Source of the DNA: Lentinula raphanica
Lineage: Eukaryota; Basidiomycota; Agaricomycetes; Agaricales; Omphalotaceae
Direction: 5' to 3'
NCBI GenBank assembly: GCA_027919835.1
Contig: JANVFP010000026.1
Span: 682,001-746,000 of the forward strand
Length of the DNA: 64,000 bases
Part shown: piece by piece, positions 21,253-31,590 of the stretch
How the letters are laid out: every line of letters starts with the position of its first letter
Position numbering within the stretch: the first letter of the stretch is position 1
Position numbers and translations under genes: made by a program
The notes under the pieces: generated by a model
Told to the model about the DNA's origin: nothing
Database searches by the model: none
Seen by the model: only the letters and a program-made list of their open reading frames with translations

Positions 21253-21448
21253 TAAGTTCTTCGTGGGGGTTTCGAGGGGACCTTGATAGTTGCACTGCAA
21301 GTGGGGGAATCGTCGATAGGAAATCGAGCCCTTTAAAATCAGTCGTGCAACTTGGGGAGGACCCCAGAAAACAGGATTTCTCCGGATGGCGCCTTTAGCC
21401 CTATACTGCCCTATGGCGACATGAATCATACAAATGCCTCAAATTTCC

Positions 21449-21900
21449 GGTTCATGGGCTATGTCCGTGGAGGCTTATGTCCCAATTCGGACATAAGCCA
21501 ATGCACATGACTTTTCCCATGACTAACCCATCCTAAGGTCGCACGGCCTGCATAGAGCAGTTTTCATTCACTTGAGGCTAGAAAATTAGAGCTTGAACAA
21601 ATTTTACTAGTTTCATCATCTTACTGTCTAATTTTGAGCTTCTACTATCAAATTTTGTCATGTCATGAAGAATAAGACTCGAAAAAATGGATTGAACACC
21701 AAGGGAAGAAAGCCCGAGGCCGAGTCAGCCGATTACTTGCAAAATCAATCTTATCTATCTTATCACTGACATCTTATCAGAAATCAGTAGATTGCCGGTC
21801 TTCGGCATGACAGCTCAGCGCGCTCAGGAAGAAACTCTCACGACATCTTGAAAATCATTGGCTGGGGCTTATGTCAAATGGGGCAGTTGCCCAAAAAGAG
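21449..21900 (+). repeat. Left inverted-repeat arm, outer part
   Basis: Reverse complement of about 28150-28600 with no difference I noticed over more than 400 bp. The arm continues after the gypsy insertion at 27856-27920. Confidence 0.85.
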
Positions 21901-22303
21901 TGTTGTAATAACATTTCGTAATATGCTGATCGACGCTCAAAAGGGAAGTTAGTCCCATGATCTGGCGGTACTTACCTTTTTAGGCGTCCAGTTGCCGTTC
22001 GTACTTTTCTCCTTCTCAAATGACCTGTAGTTTTACTCCCGTTTATTCTACGACCTTCTACATGACTTCACCTTGATTCCTCTTGACTCCAGATGATTCT
22101 TTGAACAATATCTTAGCGTATTATTCCGAGACTTTCAGGTCTCTTGACTCGTATTTCGATTCCTAGGCGCTTTCTTACGGTACCGATCGTATCTCTCACT
22201 TAGGTATAAAAGGACCGTAGATAGTCGAGAATAGATCAGAATTCTCTCCGCCCACTTGATAGCTCGACCGGCCTCAGCCCGAAATCTTTGGACGGATACT
22301 TCA
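21901..22303 (+). repeat. Gypsy 5' LTR
   Basis: 403 bp, TG...CA. It contains a TATA box (TATAAAA at 22205-22211), which likely drives the element's transcript. Confidence 0.95.
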
Positions 22304-22525
22304 CTTTGCAAAGTGAAGGGTCTACTTAGCCTACCTTCGATACTGGTATATCTTCGAGACTTTGAGAATCTCGACTGTACGTACTTTGACTTAGTCATCA
22401 TCAGTTAACGAGCTCAACAACGATTACCTCTTTTCAGAGAATCGTTCACCATCTAGTCGACACCCAAAAATCAACCAGCGTTCAGTCAAAAATTTTGCTA
22501 GGATTCCTTGCGCTTTTCTTCGAAT

Positions 22526-25500
22526 ATGTCAAATATCACCTTGGACCAGCTTCGCGACGCCCTCAGTCCCGAAGCGTTCAATGTGATTGGCCCAGTGTTC
22601 TCCAACATAGCAGAACGTCTTCAAGAAACCGAAAATCGTCTTGCTCAACTCCAAAGTGAGCAAACCACTACTAATCAGCTTGCTGCTTCATTTCGAGATG
22701 CCGTTTCTCAAATGACCCTTCCCACAGCTGCGCCTCCACCTCCGGTTGCTCAACCACAAGCCCAGGTTGCTCGCGCGCCTCTTCGTACAGAACTTCCCAT
22801 TTTCCGAGGTCGTCCTGATGATAATGTTAGTGCTTTCATCTCAATCGCTAAAGACTTACTGAGAGCCACTCACATCGATCAGGAGGACTGGGGAGTTATC
22901 GTAAGTGGATGCCTTCGCGACGCTGCTCAAACCTGGTACTTAGCCAAAAAGCAGGCCAACAACGATCAGCCTCTACCCTGGAACGAGTTGGAACAGGAAC
23001 TTCGTCGCCAATTTGACCACCCTGCTCGGACTGACGAGGTGCGAAACAGCTTGAATCGGTGTAACTACAAAGGTAATGTCTCCGAGTTCATCGCTCGCTT
23101 TCAAAAGCTTGAAATGCAACTCGCTCCCACAGACATGACCTTTGGAGATCGTAAGTTCAACTTCTTCCGGAGTCTCCCACCAGATATGTGTTTCCACATC
23201 TCTAACTCCAATCCTGCCTCTATGTCGGATGTCTATGAAGCAGCCCGTGTTTACGAACGTTATCGCCGTACCTCTGGTAACAACCATAACCACTCCCATG
23301 GTCGAACCTCTGATCCTCGTCTTCGTCGCCCCAACCAGCCTTCCAGTGGAGGAGTATCTAGTTCTTCGATGTATCCTTCTGTGAACGACGCCACCTCTGG
23401 TGCCGTTCCAATGGATCTTGATACCTTCTCCCACACCGCTCAAAATATCGACAAGACGAAGATGCGCTGCTATAACTGCAACAAGCTCGGACACTTTTCC
23501 AAGGATTGTCGTCAGCCCCGGAAGCGAAGACCCATGAGTGCAGGACTCTCTAAACGTCCGGCTCAACCTATGTTCCACATCGCGGACCCAGACCCTCTTC
23601 GCCCTGGACGAATGTACAACTCCACGCCGTATCCCCAGACTCACTTCAACTATAGCTTTCCACGTACCGACATCCAGAAGAGCACTCCCCAGTCTGAGGT
23701 CGACAGGTTCCTTGGCTCTGTCAAAGTCGAGCCAACCGAACCGTCCCTCAGTATGAATGCTTTCACCCTCGATATGCGCTCTACTCCTGAAACGAGTCTA
23801 CCTATCTATGTCGCGACTGTCTCTGGTCGTCCTTCTTGTCCTGGGAAATACATCGTGGTGAAGGAAGTTGACGTTATCGCAGATACTGGAGCTAGAGACA
23901 ACTTCATCCGAAGCGACGTTGTTCAGGCAATCAATGCAGAATACTTCTCTATCAATCCACCTCGGGACATTGCTGGTGCGGGCCGAACAGTCACTTACGG
24001 TTTCGCCAAATTCACTCTCAAGATTGGAGGTGTTGAAGAAGTGATCTCTGCTTACGTTCTTCCAAAGAACAGTGGATTCCGGTACGATCTTCTTCTCGGA
24101 CGAGACTTCCTTGCCCGGCACAACGTAGTCTTCAACTGGGACCGTAATACGCTTGAGATAGTCTCTCCTAAGACGAGAGCTCTCATCACCATCCAGGCTC
24201 GTCCCAACCCGCAGTCGCTACCTGTTCAGGAGGTGTACTGTGCTAATGTTGATGATGAGTATGTGTCCCTTTCTGAGAATGACGAAGTATACTCACCCGA
24301 CTTCAATCCTACCTCCTTCAGCAAAGGAACGAGCAACGATGAAGACTCCTCTGACGATGCTCCTTCGGAACTGGTCCTGGATAACGACAACCCTAAGGCT
24401 GAAGAACCTGAGAAGAAGCAAAAGATTAGTCAGAAGCTGAAGAACATGGCCGTCAAGTACTTTCCTAAGTTGTTTCGCAAGAAAGTAGGTTATCCTCCTC
24501 CTCGACGATGGGTACATAGGATTGATACTGGAAACGCACAGCCTGTCAAAATCCGTGGAAGGCCTCACTCCCCTCGCGAGAATCTGGAAGTAAAGAAGTT
24601 CGTAGACGAGGCTCTGGCCGATGGAGTCATCGAGCCCTCGAACTCGCCCTGGTCAGCTCCTATTATTCTGGTTCCTAAGAAGAACGGTGAGCTTCGTCCT
24701 TGTGTTGATCTCCGAGCTCTCAATAATCTAACTCGAAAAAATGCCTATCCTCTTCCTCGCATTGACGAATGCTATGTGAATCTACAAGGTGCCAACTGGT
24801 TCACTACGCTTGACCTCAAATCCGGTTACTGGCAAGTTCGTATCGCCGATGAGGACAAGGAGAAGACAGCTTTCACCTGCCGGTATGGACATTTTCAGTT
24901 TCGCGTTATGCCTTTTGGACTCACGAATGCCCCTGCGACCTTCCAAAATATGATGAATGATATCCTTTCTGAATATATCGACAAATTCGTTATGGTATAC
25001 CTGGACGATATTGTCATATACTCAAGCAATCTGGAGGAACACGGAACTCATGTTCGAAAGGTACTTGCAGCTCTCGATAAAGAAAATCTCGTCTTGAATC
25101 TTGACAAATGTTCGTGGGCACAGGAAGAACTCCTCTATCTTGGTCACTATGTTTCTGGAAAAGGTATTCAGGTCAACCCCGACAAAGTTCGCTCGATCGT
25201 CGAATGGCCCATGCCTACCAACATTACCGAACTTCGTGGATTCTTGAACATCGCTGGGTACTACCGACGCTTCATCCAGGATTTTGCAAAGATCGCTCTA
25301 CCTCTGACGAATCTTCTGGCTGGTGCTCCACGAAAGGGTTCTCCCATCGACTGGTCTCCCGAATGTTCCCATGCCTTTCAGACTTTGAAGAACGCCCTGG
25401 TTAATGCCAAAATGCTTATTCATCCTACCCCCTGGCACGTCTTTGTTGTCGACACGGATGCTTCGGGTTCCTGTCTTGGCGCGGTCCTTCAACAATCGAC

Positions 25501-27268
25501 CATGCCGTTCAAGAATCTGAACAAAGGGAGGGATGATAGTGAGTCTCCGGATCGATTTACGTTCAAAGAAAAAGACTTAAGGCCAATAGCTTATGAATCG
25601 CGCAAGATGACTCCAACGGAACAAAGATACTCTGCACAAGAACGCGAAATGTTGGCAATAGTTCATGCTTTGAAGAAGTGGCGTGGCTACATTGAAGGTT
25701 CTCCAATCGTGGTACGCACTGATCATGAATCTTTGAAGTATTTCCTAACGCAAAAACATCTTGGTCGCCGCCTTTCTCGCTTCAATGATGATATCGCTCA
25801 CTTTGACGTGAAGATCATCTACCGCCCTGGTTCTGCTCAAGTCGCTGCTGATGCTCTCTCTCGCCGACCTGGACACCCTGATATCCCTGACACCGAGTAC
25901 GAACCTCTTCACGCTACGGAACTTCTGCCTGAGGATCGAGTCTCAGTCTATTACACCCTAGAGGGATACCGAAGAGACCTACTGGCTGGAAAACATAACG
26001 GCGCCTTTGGCAAGTACATGGTAAGCAACAACCGGCTGTTCAAAGACATAAGCCCTGACGATTCGCCGGGATCCCAGATCGTGGTTGTTCCTACCTCTGC
26101 TGCTGAAGCTGCCGAACTCGTTCGTCGACTTCATATCGACCTTGGTCACCTAGGTATCAACGCTGTCGCAGATTGCTTGCGTACTCGAGCTTGGTTCCCC
26201 AATTCCACAGAAGTCATTGAGCGCACTGTACGTACTTGCGACGAGTGTCAGTTTTCCAAACGCGAAGCGAATCCCTTGCAGCCTATGTTCCCTCTTCCTC
26301 GAGTCAAAGCTGGTGACGTCTGGTCCTATGATTTTGTTGGTCCTCTGCCCAAGACAAAGAAGGGTAATCAGTACCTACTTACGTCGATGGATATGGGTAC
26401 TGACTACACCTTTGCAGAAACATTGGTCCAGCGTTCCAGCGATGCGGTTATCAAGCTTCTTCGTCGACAAATATCGTTGTTTGGAAAACCAAGGGCCGTG
26501 CTCACGGATAATGGTGAGGAGTTCATGTCGTATGCCTTTCAAAATATGCTCAAAAGACTTTCTATTGAACACCTCCATACTACGCCTTATCATCCCCAAA
26601 CAAATGGTCGACTCGAAAAATTCAACGATACTCTGGTTCAAATTTTAGCTCGCTACTGTGCTCCGGATCGTCAAGACGAATGGGATGAATACGTACCTGA
26701 TGCGCTGCTCGCTCACCATGCTCACAAGAACCCCAGCACTGGTGCCTCTCCAGCACGCATGATGTATGGATTTGAACCTCGTCTTCCCGCGGACACCATC
26801 TTCGACACTATGCGCATTCCACCTTCTGACGCCGAGATCACTGTCCTCCAAGAAAGACGTCTTGCACATATTCAAGATCTTGAGAGGTTCCGGGATGAGG
26901 CAAATGCAAAAGCCTTGGAACGCCTTGAGAACGAAGCTGCCAAACGCGAAGCTGGATACGAGGAACGCGGGATAGGGATTGGAGACATGGTGTTGAGGAA
27001 GAATGAACGTAAGTCCAAGATCCATCCTCGCTGGGATGGACCGTTCATTGTTCGCGACACTTCCGACAAGAACACTTACCAGTTGATGACCAGAAATGGA
27101 TACGTCCTTCGGCACCTCTACAACGGTTCCCGCCTTCGTCCCTATCACTCGCGCAACTCAAATGAAGTCCCTAACGCTTCGCTATGGTATGCTTCCTCTG
27201 ATCTTCAACGTCGGGATGCTCATGAACGTTTGAAAGCAGGAACGGGAAAATACCAGGTCACCAAATGA
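22526..27268 (+). CDS. Gypsy Gag-Pol polyprotein
   Basis: 1580 residues in one frame from the ATG at 22526 (MSNITLDQLRDAL); the frame is open a little further upstream but only from a TTG. In order: a Gag region with the retrotransposon-gag motif around DAAQTWYLAKKQ; a CCHC knuckle CYNCNKLGHFSKDC at about residue 315; a protease with DTGARDNF at about 453; a reverse transcriptase with YLDDIVIYS at about 825; RNase H with DTDASGSCLGAVLQQ at about 976 and TDHESLKYF; an integrase with the HHCC-type zinc site (HIDLGH ... CDECQF) at about 1201 and a DDE core including DNGEEF at about 1328; and a C-terminal part with DGPFIVRDTSDKNTYQL resembling the GPY/F module. I see no chromodomain. No frameshift or stop separates Gag from Pol. 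Confidence 0.96.
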   Translation: MSNITLDQLRDALSPEAFNVIGPVFSNIAERLQETENRLAQLQSEQTTTNQLAASFRDAVSQMTLPTAAPPPPVAQPQAQVARAPLRTELPIFRGRPDDNVSAFISIAKDLLRATHIDQEDWGVIVSGCLRDAAQTWYLAKKQANNDQPLPWNELEQELRRQFDHPARTDEVRNSLNRCNYKGNVSEFIARFQKLEMQLAPTDMTFGDRKFNFFRSLPPDMCFHISNSNPASMSDVYEAARVYERYRRTSGNNHNHSHGRTSDPRLRRPNQPSSGGVSSSSMYPSVNDATSGAVPMDLDTFSHTAQNIDKTKMRCYNCNKLGHFSKDCRQPRKRRPMSAGLSKRPAQPMFHIADPDPLRPGRMYNSTPYPQTHFNYSFPRTDIQKSTPQSEVDRFLGSVKVEPTEPSLSMNAFTLDMRSTPETSLPIYVATVSGRPSCPGKYIVVKEVDVIADTGARDNFIRSDVVQAINAEYFSINPPRDIAGAGRTVTYGFAKFTLKIGGVEEVISAYVLPKNSGFRYDLLLGRDFLARHNVVFNWDRNTLEIVSPKTRALITIQARPNPQSLPVQEVYCANVDDEYVSLSENDEVYSPDFNPTSFSKGTSNDEDSSDDAPSELVLDNDNPKAEEPEKKQKISQKLKNMAVKYFPKLFRKKVGYPPPRRWVHRIDTGNAQPVKIRGRPHSPRENLEVKKFVDEALADGVIEPSNSPWSAPIILVPKKNGELRPCVDLRALNNLTRKNAYPLPRIDECYVNLQGANWFTTLDLKSGYWQVRIADEDKEKTAFTCRYGHFQFRVMPFGLTNAPATFQNMMNDILSEYIDKFVMVYLDDIVIYSSNLEEHGTHVRKVLAALDKENLVLNLDKCSWAQEELLYLGHYVSGKGIQVNPDKVRSIVEWPMPTNITELRGFLNIAGYYRRFIQDFAKIALPLTNLLAGAPRKGSPIDWSPECSHAFQTLKNALVNAKMLIHPTPWHVFVVDTDASGSCLGAVLQQSTMPFKNLNKGRDDSESPDRFTFKEKDLRPIAYESRKMTPTEQRYSAQEREMLAIVHALKKWRGYIEGSPIVVRTDHESLKYFLTQKHLGRRLSRFNDDIAHFDVKIIYRPGSAQVAADALSRRPGHPDIPDTEYEPLHATELLPEDRVSVYYTLEGYRRDLLAGKHNGAFGKYMVSNNRLFKDISPDDSPGSQIVVVPTSAAEAAELVRRLHIDLGHLGINAVADCLRTRAWFPNSTEVIERTVRTCDECQFSKREANPLQPMFPLPRVKAGDVWSYDFVGPLPKTKKGNQYLLTSMDMGTDYTFAETLVQRSSDAVIKLLRRQISLFGKPRAVLTDNGEEFMSYAFQNMLKRLSIEHLHTTPYHPQTNGRLEKFNDTLVQILARYCAPDRQDEWDEYVPDALLAHHAHKNPSTGASPARMMYGFEPRLPADTIFDTMRIPPSDAEITVLQERRLAHIQDLERFRDEANAKALERLENEAAKREAGYEERGIGIGDMVLRKNERKSKIHPRWDGPFIVRDTSDKNTYQLMTRNGYVLRHLYNGSRLRPYHSRNSNEVPNASLWYASSDLQRRDAHERLKAGTGKYQVTK

Positions 27269-27452
27269 GCGTTGACCCTGGTCCCTCACGAAAATTTCTG
27301 TGACTCTATTCTTCATACTGTAACATTAGTTTTCTATCCCTTCTGGCTGTACTAACACTCACCTTTTCTGATTGTTCTTTCTCTTCGTTACCGATTCTCT
27401 TCGACTCGGTTGTAACTGCTTTTGCAGGAGCAAAAGAGTAACAAGGGGGTTG

Positions 27453-27855
27453 TGTTGTAATAACATTTCGTAATATGCTGATCGACGCTCAAAAGGGAAG
27501 TTAGTCCCATGATCTGGCGGTACTTACCTTTTTAGGCGTCCAGTTGCCGTTCGTACTTTTCTCCTTCTCAAATGACCTGTAGTTTTACTCCCGTTTATTC
27601 TACGACCTTCTACATGACTTCACCTTGATTCCTCTTGACTCCAGATGATTCTTTGAACAATATCTTAGCGTATTATTCCGAGACTTTCAGGTCTCTTGAC
27701 TCGTATTTCGATTCCTAGGCGCTTTCTTACGGTACCGATCGTATCTCTCACTTAGGTATAAAAGGACCGTAGATAGTCGAGAATAGATCAGAATTCTCTC
27801 CGCCCACTTGATAGCTCGACCGGCCTCAGCCCGAAATCTTTGGACGGATACTTCA
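27453..27855 (+). repeat. Gypsy 3' LTR
   Basis: 403 bp, no difference from the 5' LTR noticed on reading; TATA box at 27757-27763. Confidence 0.95.
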
Positions 27856-27920
27856 AGAGATAAGCCTCACGCGACGTTGATATACCTAAAACGGTCTTGA
27901 TTTCGGATAAGCCAAACCTC
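27856..27920 (+). repeat. Left inverted-repeat arm, inner part
   Basis: Continues the arm interrupted by the retrotransposon and matches the reverse complement of about 28085-28150 with a single visible difference (CTCACGCG against CTCGCGCG). The first four bases, AGAG, are the gypsy target duplication. Confidence 0.8.
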
Positions 27921-28079
27921 AAAATTTTGAGAATTTGAGTGGATTCTACTTCAAGAAAAGAGATCCAGAAGGTGAGACTTGATTACAATAATCCCCTCCC
28001 TTCTTTCTTTTTTTTTCTCTTTTTCTCACTCGAAAAAACTTGAAAAAAATGAATTCTCCACAGACATAAACCATAAGCC
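27921..28079 (+). repeat. Central 159-bp unit, copy 1
   Basis: Starts AAAATTTTGAGAATTTGAG, contains a long pyrimidine tract and ends ACATAAACCATAAGCC. It sits between the two arms and has the same sequence as copy 2. Confidence 0.85.
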
Positions 28080-28600
28080 AAATTTTGAGGTTTGGCTTAT
28101 CCGAAATCAAGACCGTTTTAGGTATATCAACGTCGCGCGAGGCTTATCTCTTTTTGGGCAACTGCCCCATTTGACATAAGCCCCAGCCAATGATTTTCAA
28201 GATGTCGTGAGAGTTTCTTCCTGAGCGCGCTGAGCTGTCATGCCGAAGACCGGCAATCTACTGATTTCTGATAAGATGTCAGTGATAAGATAGATAAGAT
28301 TGATTTTGCAAGTAATCGGCTGACTCGGCCTCGGGCTTTCTTCCCTTGGTGTTCAATCCATTTTTTCGAGTCTTATTCTTCATGACATGACAAAATTTGA
28401 TAGTAGAAGCTCAAAATTAGACAGTAAGATGATGAAACTAGTAAAATTTGTTCAAGCTCTAATTTTCTAGCCTCAAGTGAATGAAAACTGCTCTATGCAG
28501 GCCGTGCGACCTTAGGATGGGTTAGTCATGGGAAAAGTCATGTGCATTGGCTTATGTCCGAATTGGGACATAAGCCTCCACGGACATAGCCCATGAACCC
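28080..28600 (-). repeat. Right inverted-repeat arm
   Basis: Uninterrupted copy of the arm in reverse orientation. It shows the sequence AAAAAGAGATAAGCC that existed before the gypsy element landed in the other arm. Confidence 0.85.
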
Positions 28601-28759
28601 AAAATTTTGAGAATTTGAGTGGATTCTACTTCAAGAAAAGAGATCCAGAAGGTGAGACTTGATTACAATAATCCCCTCCCTTCTTTCTTTTTTTTTCTCT
28701 TTTTCTCACTCGAAAAAACTTGAAAAAAATGAATTCTCCACAGACATAAACCATAAGCC
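28601..28759 (+). repeat. Central 159-bp unit, copy 2 (direct repeat)
   Basis: Direct repeat of 27921-28079 placed just outside the right arm. Its end is the right terminus of the whole element. Confidence 0.85.
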
Positions 28760-28767
28760 AAATTTCC

Positions 28768-29441
28768 TATAAGTAAATATCTGGCGCATCCAATTTTCGA
28801 TTATCAATCTGTGTCCTTCGGACCTGGCAGAAAGACCACTTGCCTCTCGTCCAAGGGATAGAAGATAGATCCATAAATTTGCACTAGGGTAGAGTCTCCT
28901 TTTCCTTGACCAGTAAGAGATGAAAAGTCGGGATGTACGCTGGGCGCCCTTCTCGTGATTCCAAATCATCGCCTTTCTTGGCAATCACGAAGGACAGCCC
29001 TTCGGCGGCGGCCGGCCCCTTGCAGTTCAACTTTCAAGCGAGGGTAATCGATTCAACATCTGAAGATCGCACAGACGATTATTGGGACACTGCCTGACTC
29101 CAGCTACTTAACACCGCCCGGGACAGTCAAAGATTTAAGACCCTCTAGAATCAGCCTGAGTCGCAGACGAGTCAGAGACTCCTACAGCCAGCTGGCAGCC
29201 CAGCCTCCTACAGTTGAGTTCCCACTTCAGTGGTCCAGGAATGGTTATCGTGTGACTCACGAAAGATACAAAGGGCGAGTTTTCGTATGAATTGGTATTA
29301 CGACTCACATCATCAGGTTTTTCAACAGAATCAGTGATGTTAGGTCCATACTTGCAGCAAGCCGTTGTATCATGTATGTAGTCTTTGCTACCTATCTAGT
29401 TTCACTGATCAAAATTTTCAATTGTTCGTCTGAGAACTGCT
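28768..29441. other. Intergenic; secreted-family leader remnant and possible GT25 terminal exon
   Basis: At 28904-28917, CCTTGACCAGTAAG resembles the hairpin motif of the small secreted protein family, but no signal-peptide exon follows. At about 29325-29375 the minus strand can read KYGPNITDSVEKPDD, which might be a further exon of the GT25 gene; I could not find a fully convincing splice. Otherwise nothing was recognised. Confidence 0.35.
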
Positions 29442-31492
29442 CTAAGACTCACTAAAAACGCCATCGGACAACTGTTCATCCCATGAACTGGTATTAACCT
29501 CGACCTCGTTACCACCTTGAGTAGCATTCTTCCGCAAAGACCCCGGCCTCCATACATCCCCTATGCTCACACTACCTTTGCCTTCCCCATCTCTCGAATC
29601 TCCCTTTCGTGGCGTATTACCGCTCTTAACCTGCACAGCAACGCTTCCAACAACACTATACGCTTTCAGCCTACCACTCGAGACCAACCACGCGTATGCT
29701 TGATCAATCGCTCGGGAATAGGCGAATGGTGGATACTCGAGATGCGCAAGAATTTTTCGGGCACCGGGAGGAGAAAGTGCATAAGCATGTGTACACCGAG
29801 GAGAGTGCGATGGATGAAGAGTGTTCCATACACCTTCAGATGAGTCCTCGATTTGAGCTTCAGACATAGTCGAATCATCAGCAGAAGTACCTGTTAGGAC
29901 AGGGTGTGTAAGTGCGGGCCAGAATGACTCGTCTGACCAACAATGTCCTAAGAAGACGACATCCCAGTCGTTCGGTAGCACGTTCCAAATTCGGCGCAGC
30001 CGAGAACGGATGTCCTTCTCTACGTCAATATCGTCTTCGAGGATGATACTGATGTGTTCATGGTTCTTGTCGCGATTGCCTGTTTGGCGCATTTCGATGT
30101 CGGAGTGATCGTTCGTAGTAGTTTCCTGTGCAATGACCTGTTCTTTAATAGCCTCATGTCTGCGGGAAGGAAGAGTCAGGAGTTGAACTAACAGACAGTC
30201 GAATAGGACTCTAACCGTGAGACGGCAGGTATTTCTATCCGACGTGCCCCATTGCTTGTCCGAGCTCTGATTTGACTTTTGCCTTCCGTGTGCCATGAAT
30301 TCGTGACAGTCGTTGATGCAGACCCGAATTCATCCTGGTCATTGTCGAGCCGCGGCCGCAATTTCTCTGCTTCGACAATCTGCCTGAGGACCCTCAGATG
30401 TGAATGCCATACGGCTACTCGCGCAGCTGTGAGATATCTATGATATGGCAGAGTCGGTGAGTACGGGATGAGGCTGAAATCCTTCGTGCTGCAGACCAAT
30501 TGTAGTTGCATGGGGAGATTGCTTGATTCTTGAACGCTGCTTTCAAGGTTGGATCCAAGGTTAGTCAGGAATTGAGAGAAGTAATCGTGCTCGTGGACAT
30601 CATCGTCAGGACTTGGGAGTTCGTCTCCCGTACGCCAAGTCCTTTGAGTGTTACTCAGATAGACATCGAATGTATCGAGGAATTCCAGGATACGGTTTTT
30701 CAGTGGCAATGGCGAAACGGATGATACTCGAGATGGTTCGAACGAGGTAGATTGATTTGCGTTTGAAGACACGGGCCATTGGAAGGGTAGTTTTACACCT
30801 GAGAAACTTTGACTTGACTCGAAGACTTGACTCGGAAAAGAGATTGACGTTGTTGAAGTCTGGGTTGCTGTTTTCAAATCTTCCAAGTCGTCAGGATATT
30901 CCGTGACCGAAAAATGGTCATGGTCATCGTCTTGTCCTTTTGATTTGAGTTTTTCGTCTCTCATCCTGTGCAACTCCAATCTCGCCCTCATCGCTTCCTC
31001 TCGTAGCGTGTAGACATTTTTCATGATCGTTGTGACAATCTCTTCATCCGCGTACGTCGCGTCAACATATGTCCAGTTCAAGCCGAGGTATTCTCGTAGA
31101 AACTCCATTCGCATGCGACGGTCAGTTCGATGAGGAAGCGAGACAACATAGATAGATTCGTTAGAGTCCGGTACATTTGTAGAGGCTCTTGAATCACGAA
31201 AACGAGGTACGAGCGGTCCTTCGCCGATTCGTGTAACACCATTGCTAGGTTTTGTCGACCATGGTTTTCGTAGCTTCTTGGGAAGCGGAAGCAGAGACAC
31301 GAGTTTGCTGTCGGGTGCCAAAGTGGTGGAAATTAAGCAGGTCGATAAAACTATCAGGAAAAGGGAGACGAAAGCGCAGATACGAAAGTTTGAGGTGGAC
31401 GATAGCCTTGATAACCTTGCCAAGATGCGATTGCGAATACTGCTTGAGAAAGGCGAGATCGTGAATACGCGTTGATTTTTCTGGGACTTCAT
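29442..31492 (-). CDS. GT25-like glycosyltransferase
   Basis: Two exons, 30216-31492 and 29442-30159 (56-nt GT-AG intron), give about 665 residues. A basic N-terminus is followed by a single hydrophobic segment (ICAFVSLFLIVLSTCLISTT), consistent with a type II membrane protein. The lumenal part has IYVVSLPHRTDRRMRMEFL at about residue 113, the nucleotide-sugar-binding start typical of GT25, then long Ser-rich insertions, WHSHLRVLRQIVE, and ISIILEDDIDV in exon 2 with the EDD metal-binding acidic triad. The final part includes CTHAYALSPPGARKIL, also usual in GT25. Family members transfer galactose or glucose to glycans; the acceptor here is unknown. The 3' end is uncertain because GTGAGT lies next to the stop and an extra exon may follow. 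It is divergently paired with the pinin-like gene, with only 98 bp between the start codons. Confidence 0.82.
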
Positions 31493-31590
31493 TCGTGTGT
31501 ACCAGAAGAAAGAGAAAATTGATCACATGGTTTGTGGAATTCTTTGCATTTTGCTTTTCGACGTTCATCTTCCTTAGTCCTACGCCAACA
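31493..31590. promoter_or_regulatory. Divergent promoter, 98 bp
   Basis: This is the whole space between the start codons of the GT25 gene (minus) and the pinin-like gene (plus), so both genes must share or overlap control sequence, unless one starts transcription inside the other. Confidence 0.5.

Larger units (their letters stand above)
21901..27855 (+). mobile_element. Ty3/gypsy LTR retrotransposon, intact
   Basis: Two 403-bp LTRs, identical as far as I can read, enclose a single uninterrupted Gag-Pol frame. The LTRs start TGTTG and end CTTCA. The target duplication is AGAG (21897-21900 and 27856-27859), possibly 5 bp if the last LTR A is counted. The right arm of the host element preserves the empty site. 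A purine-rich tract ACAAGGGGG precedes the 3' LTR. No classical tRNA primer site starting TGG follows the 5' LTR; the bases there are CTTTGCAAAGTGAAGGG, so the primer is unresolved. Identical LTRs and an open frame argue for recent, possibly still active, insertion. Confidence 0.95.
21449..28759. mobile_element. Snap-back inverted-repeat DNA element, split by a gypsy insertion
   Basis: Flanked by AAATTTCC on both sides (21441-21448 and 28760-28767), a candidate 8-bp target duplication. Its ends are related in inverted orientation: GGTTCATGGGCTATGTCC on the left and, reversed, GGCTTATGGTTTATGTCTG on the right, both running into GTGGAG. Without the retrotransposon it is about 1.35 kb: a left arm (21449-21900 plus 27860-27920), a 159-bp centre, an almost identical reversed arm (28080-28600), then a second copy of the centre. 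GGCTTAT/ATAAGCC recurs throughout, including a perfect hairpin at about 21472-21499. There is no transposase, so it is non-autonomous. The 8-bp duplication fits a hAT-type origin, but the family is not certain. Confidence 0.72.
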
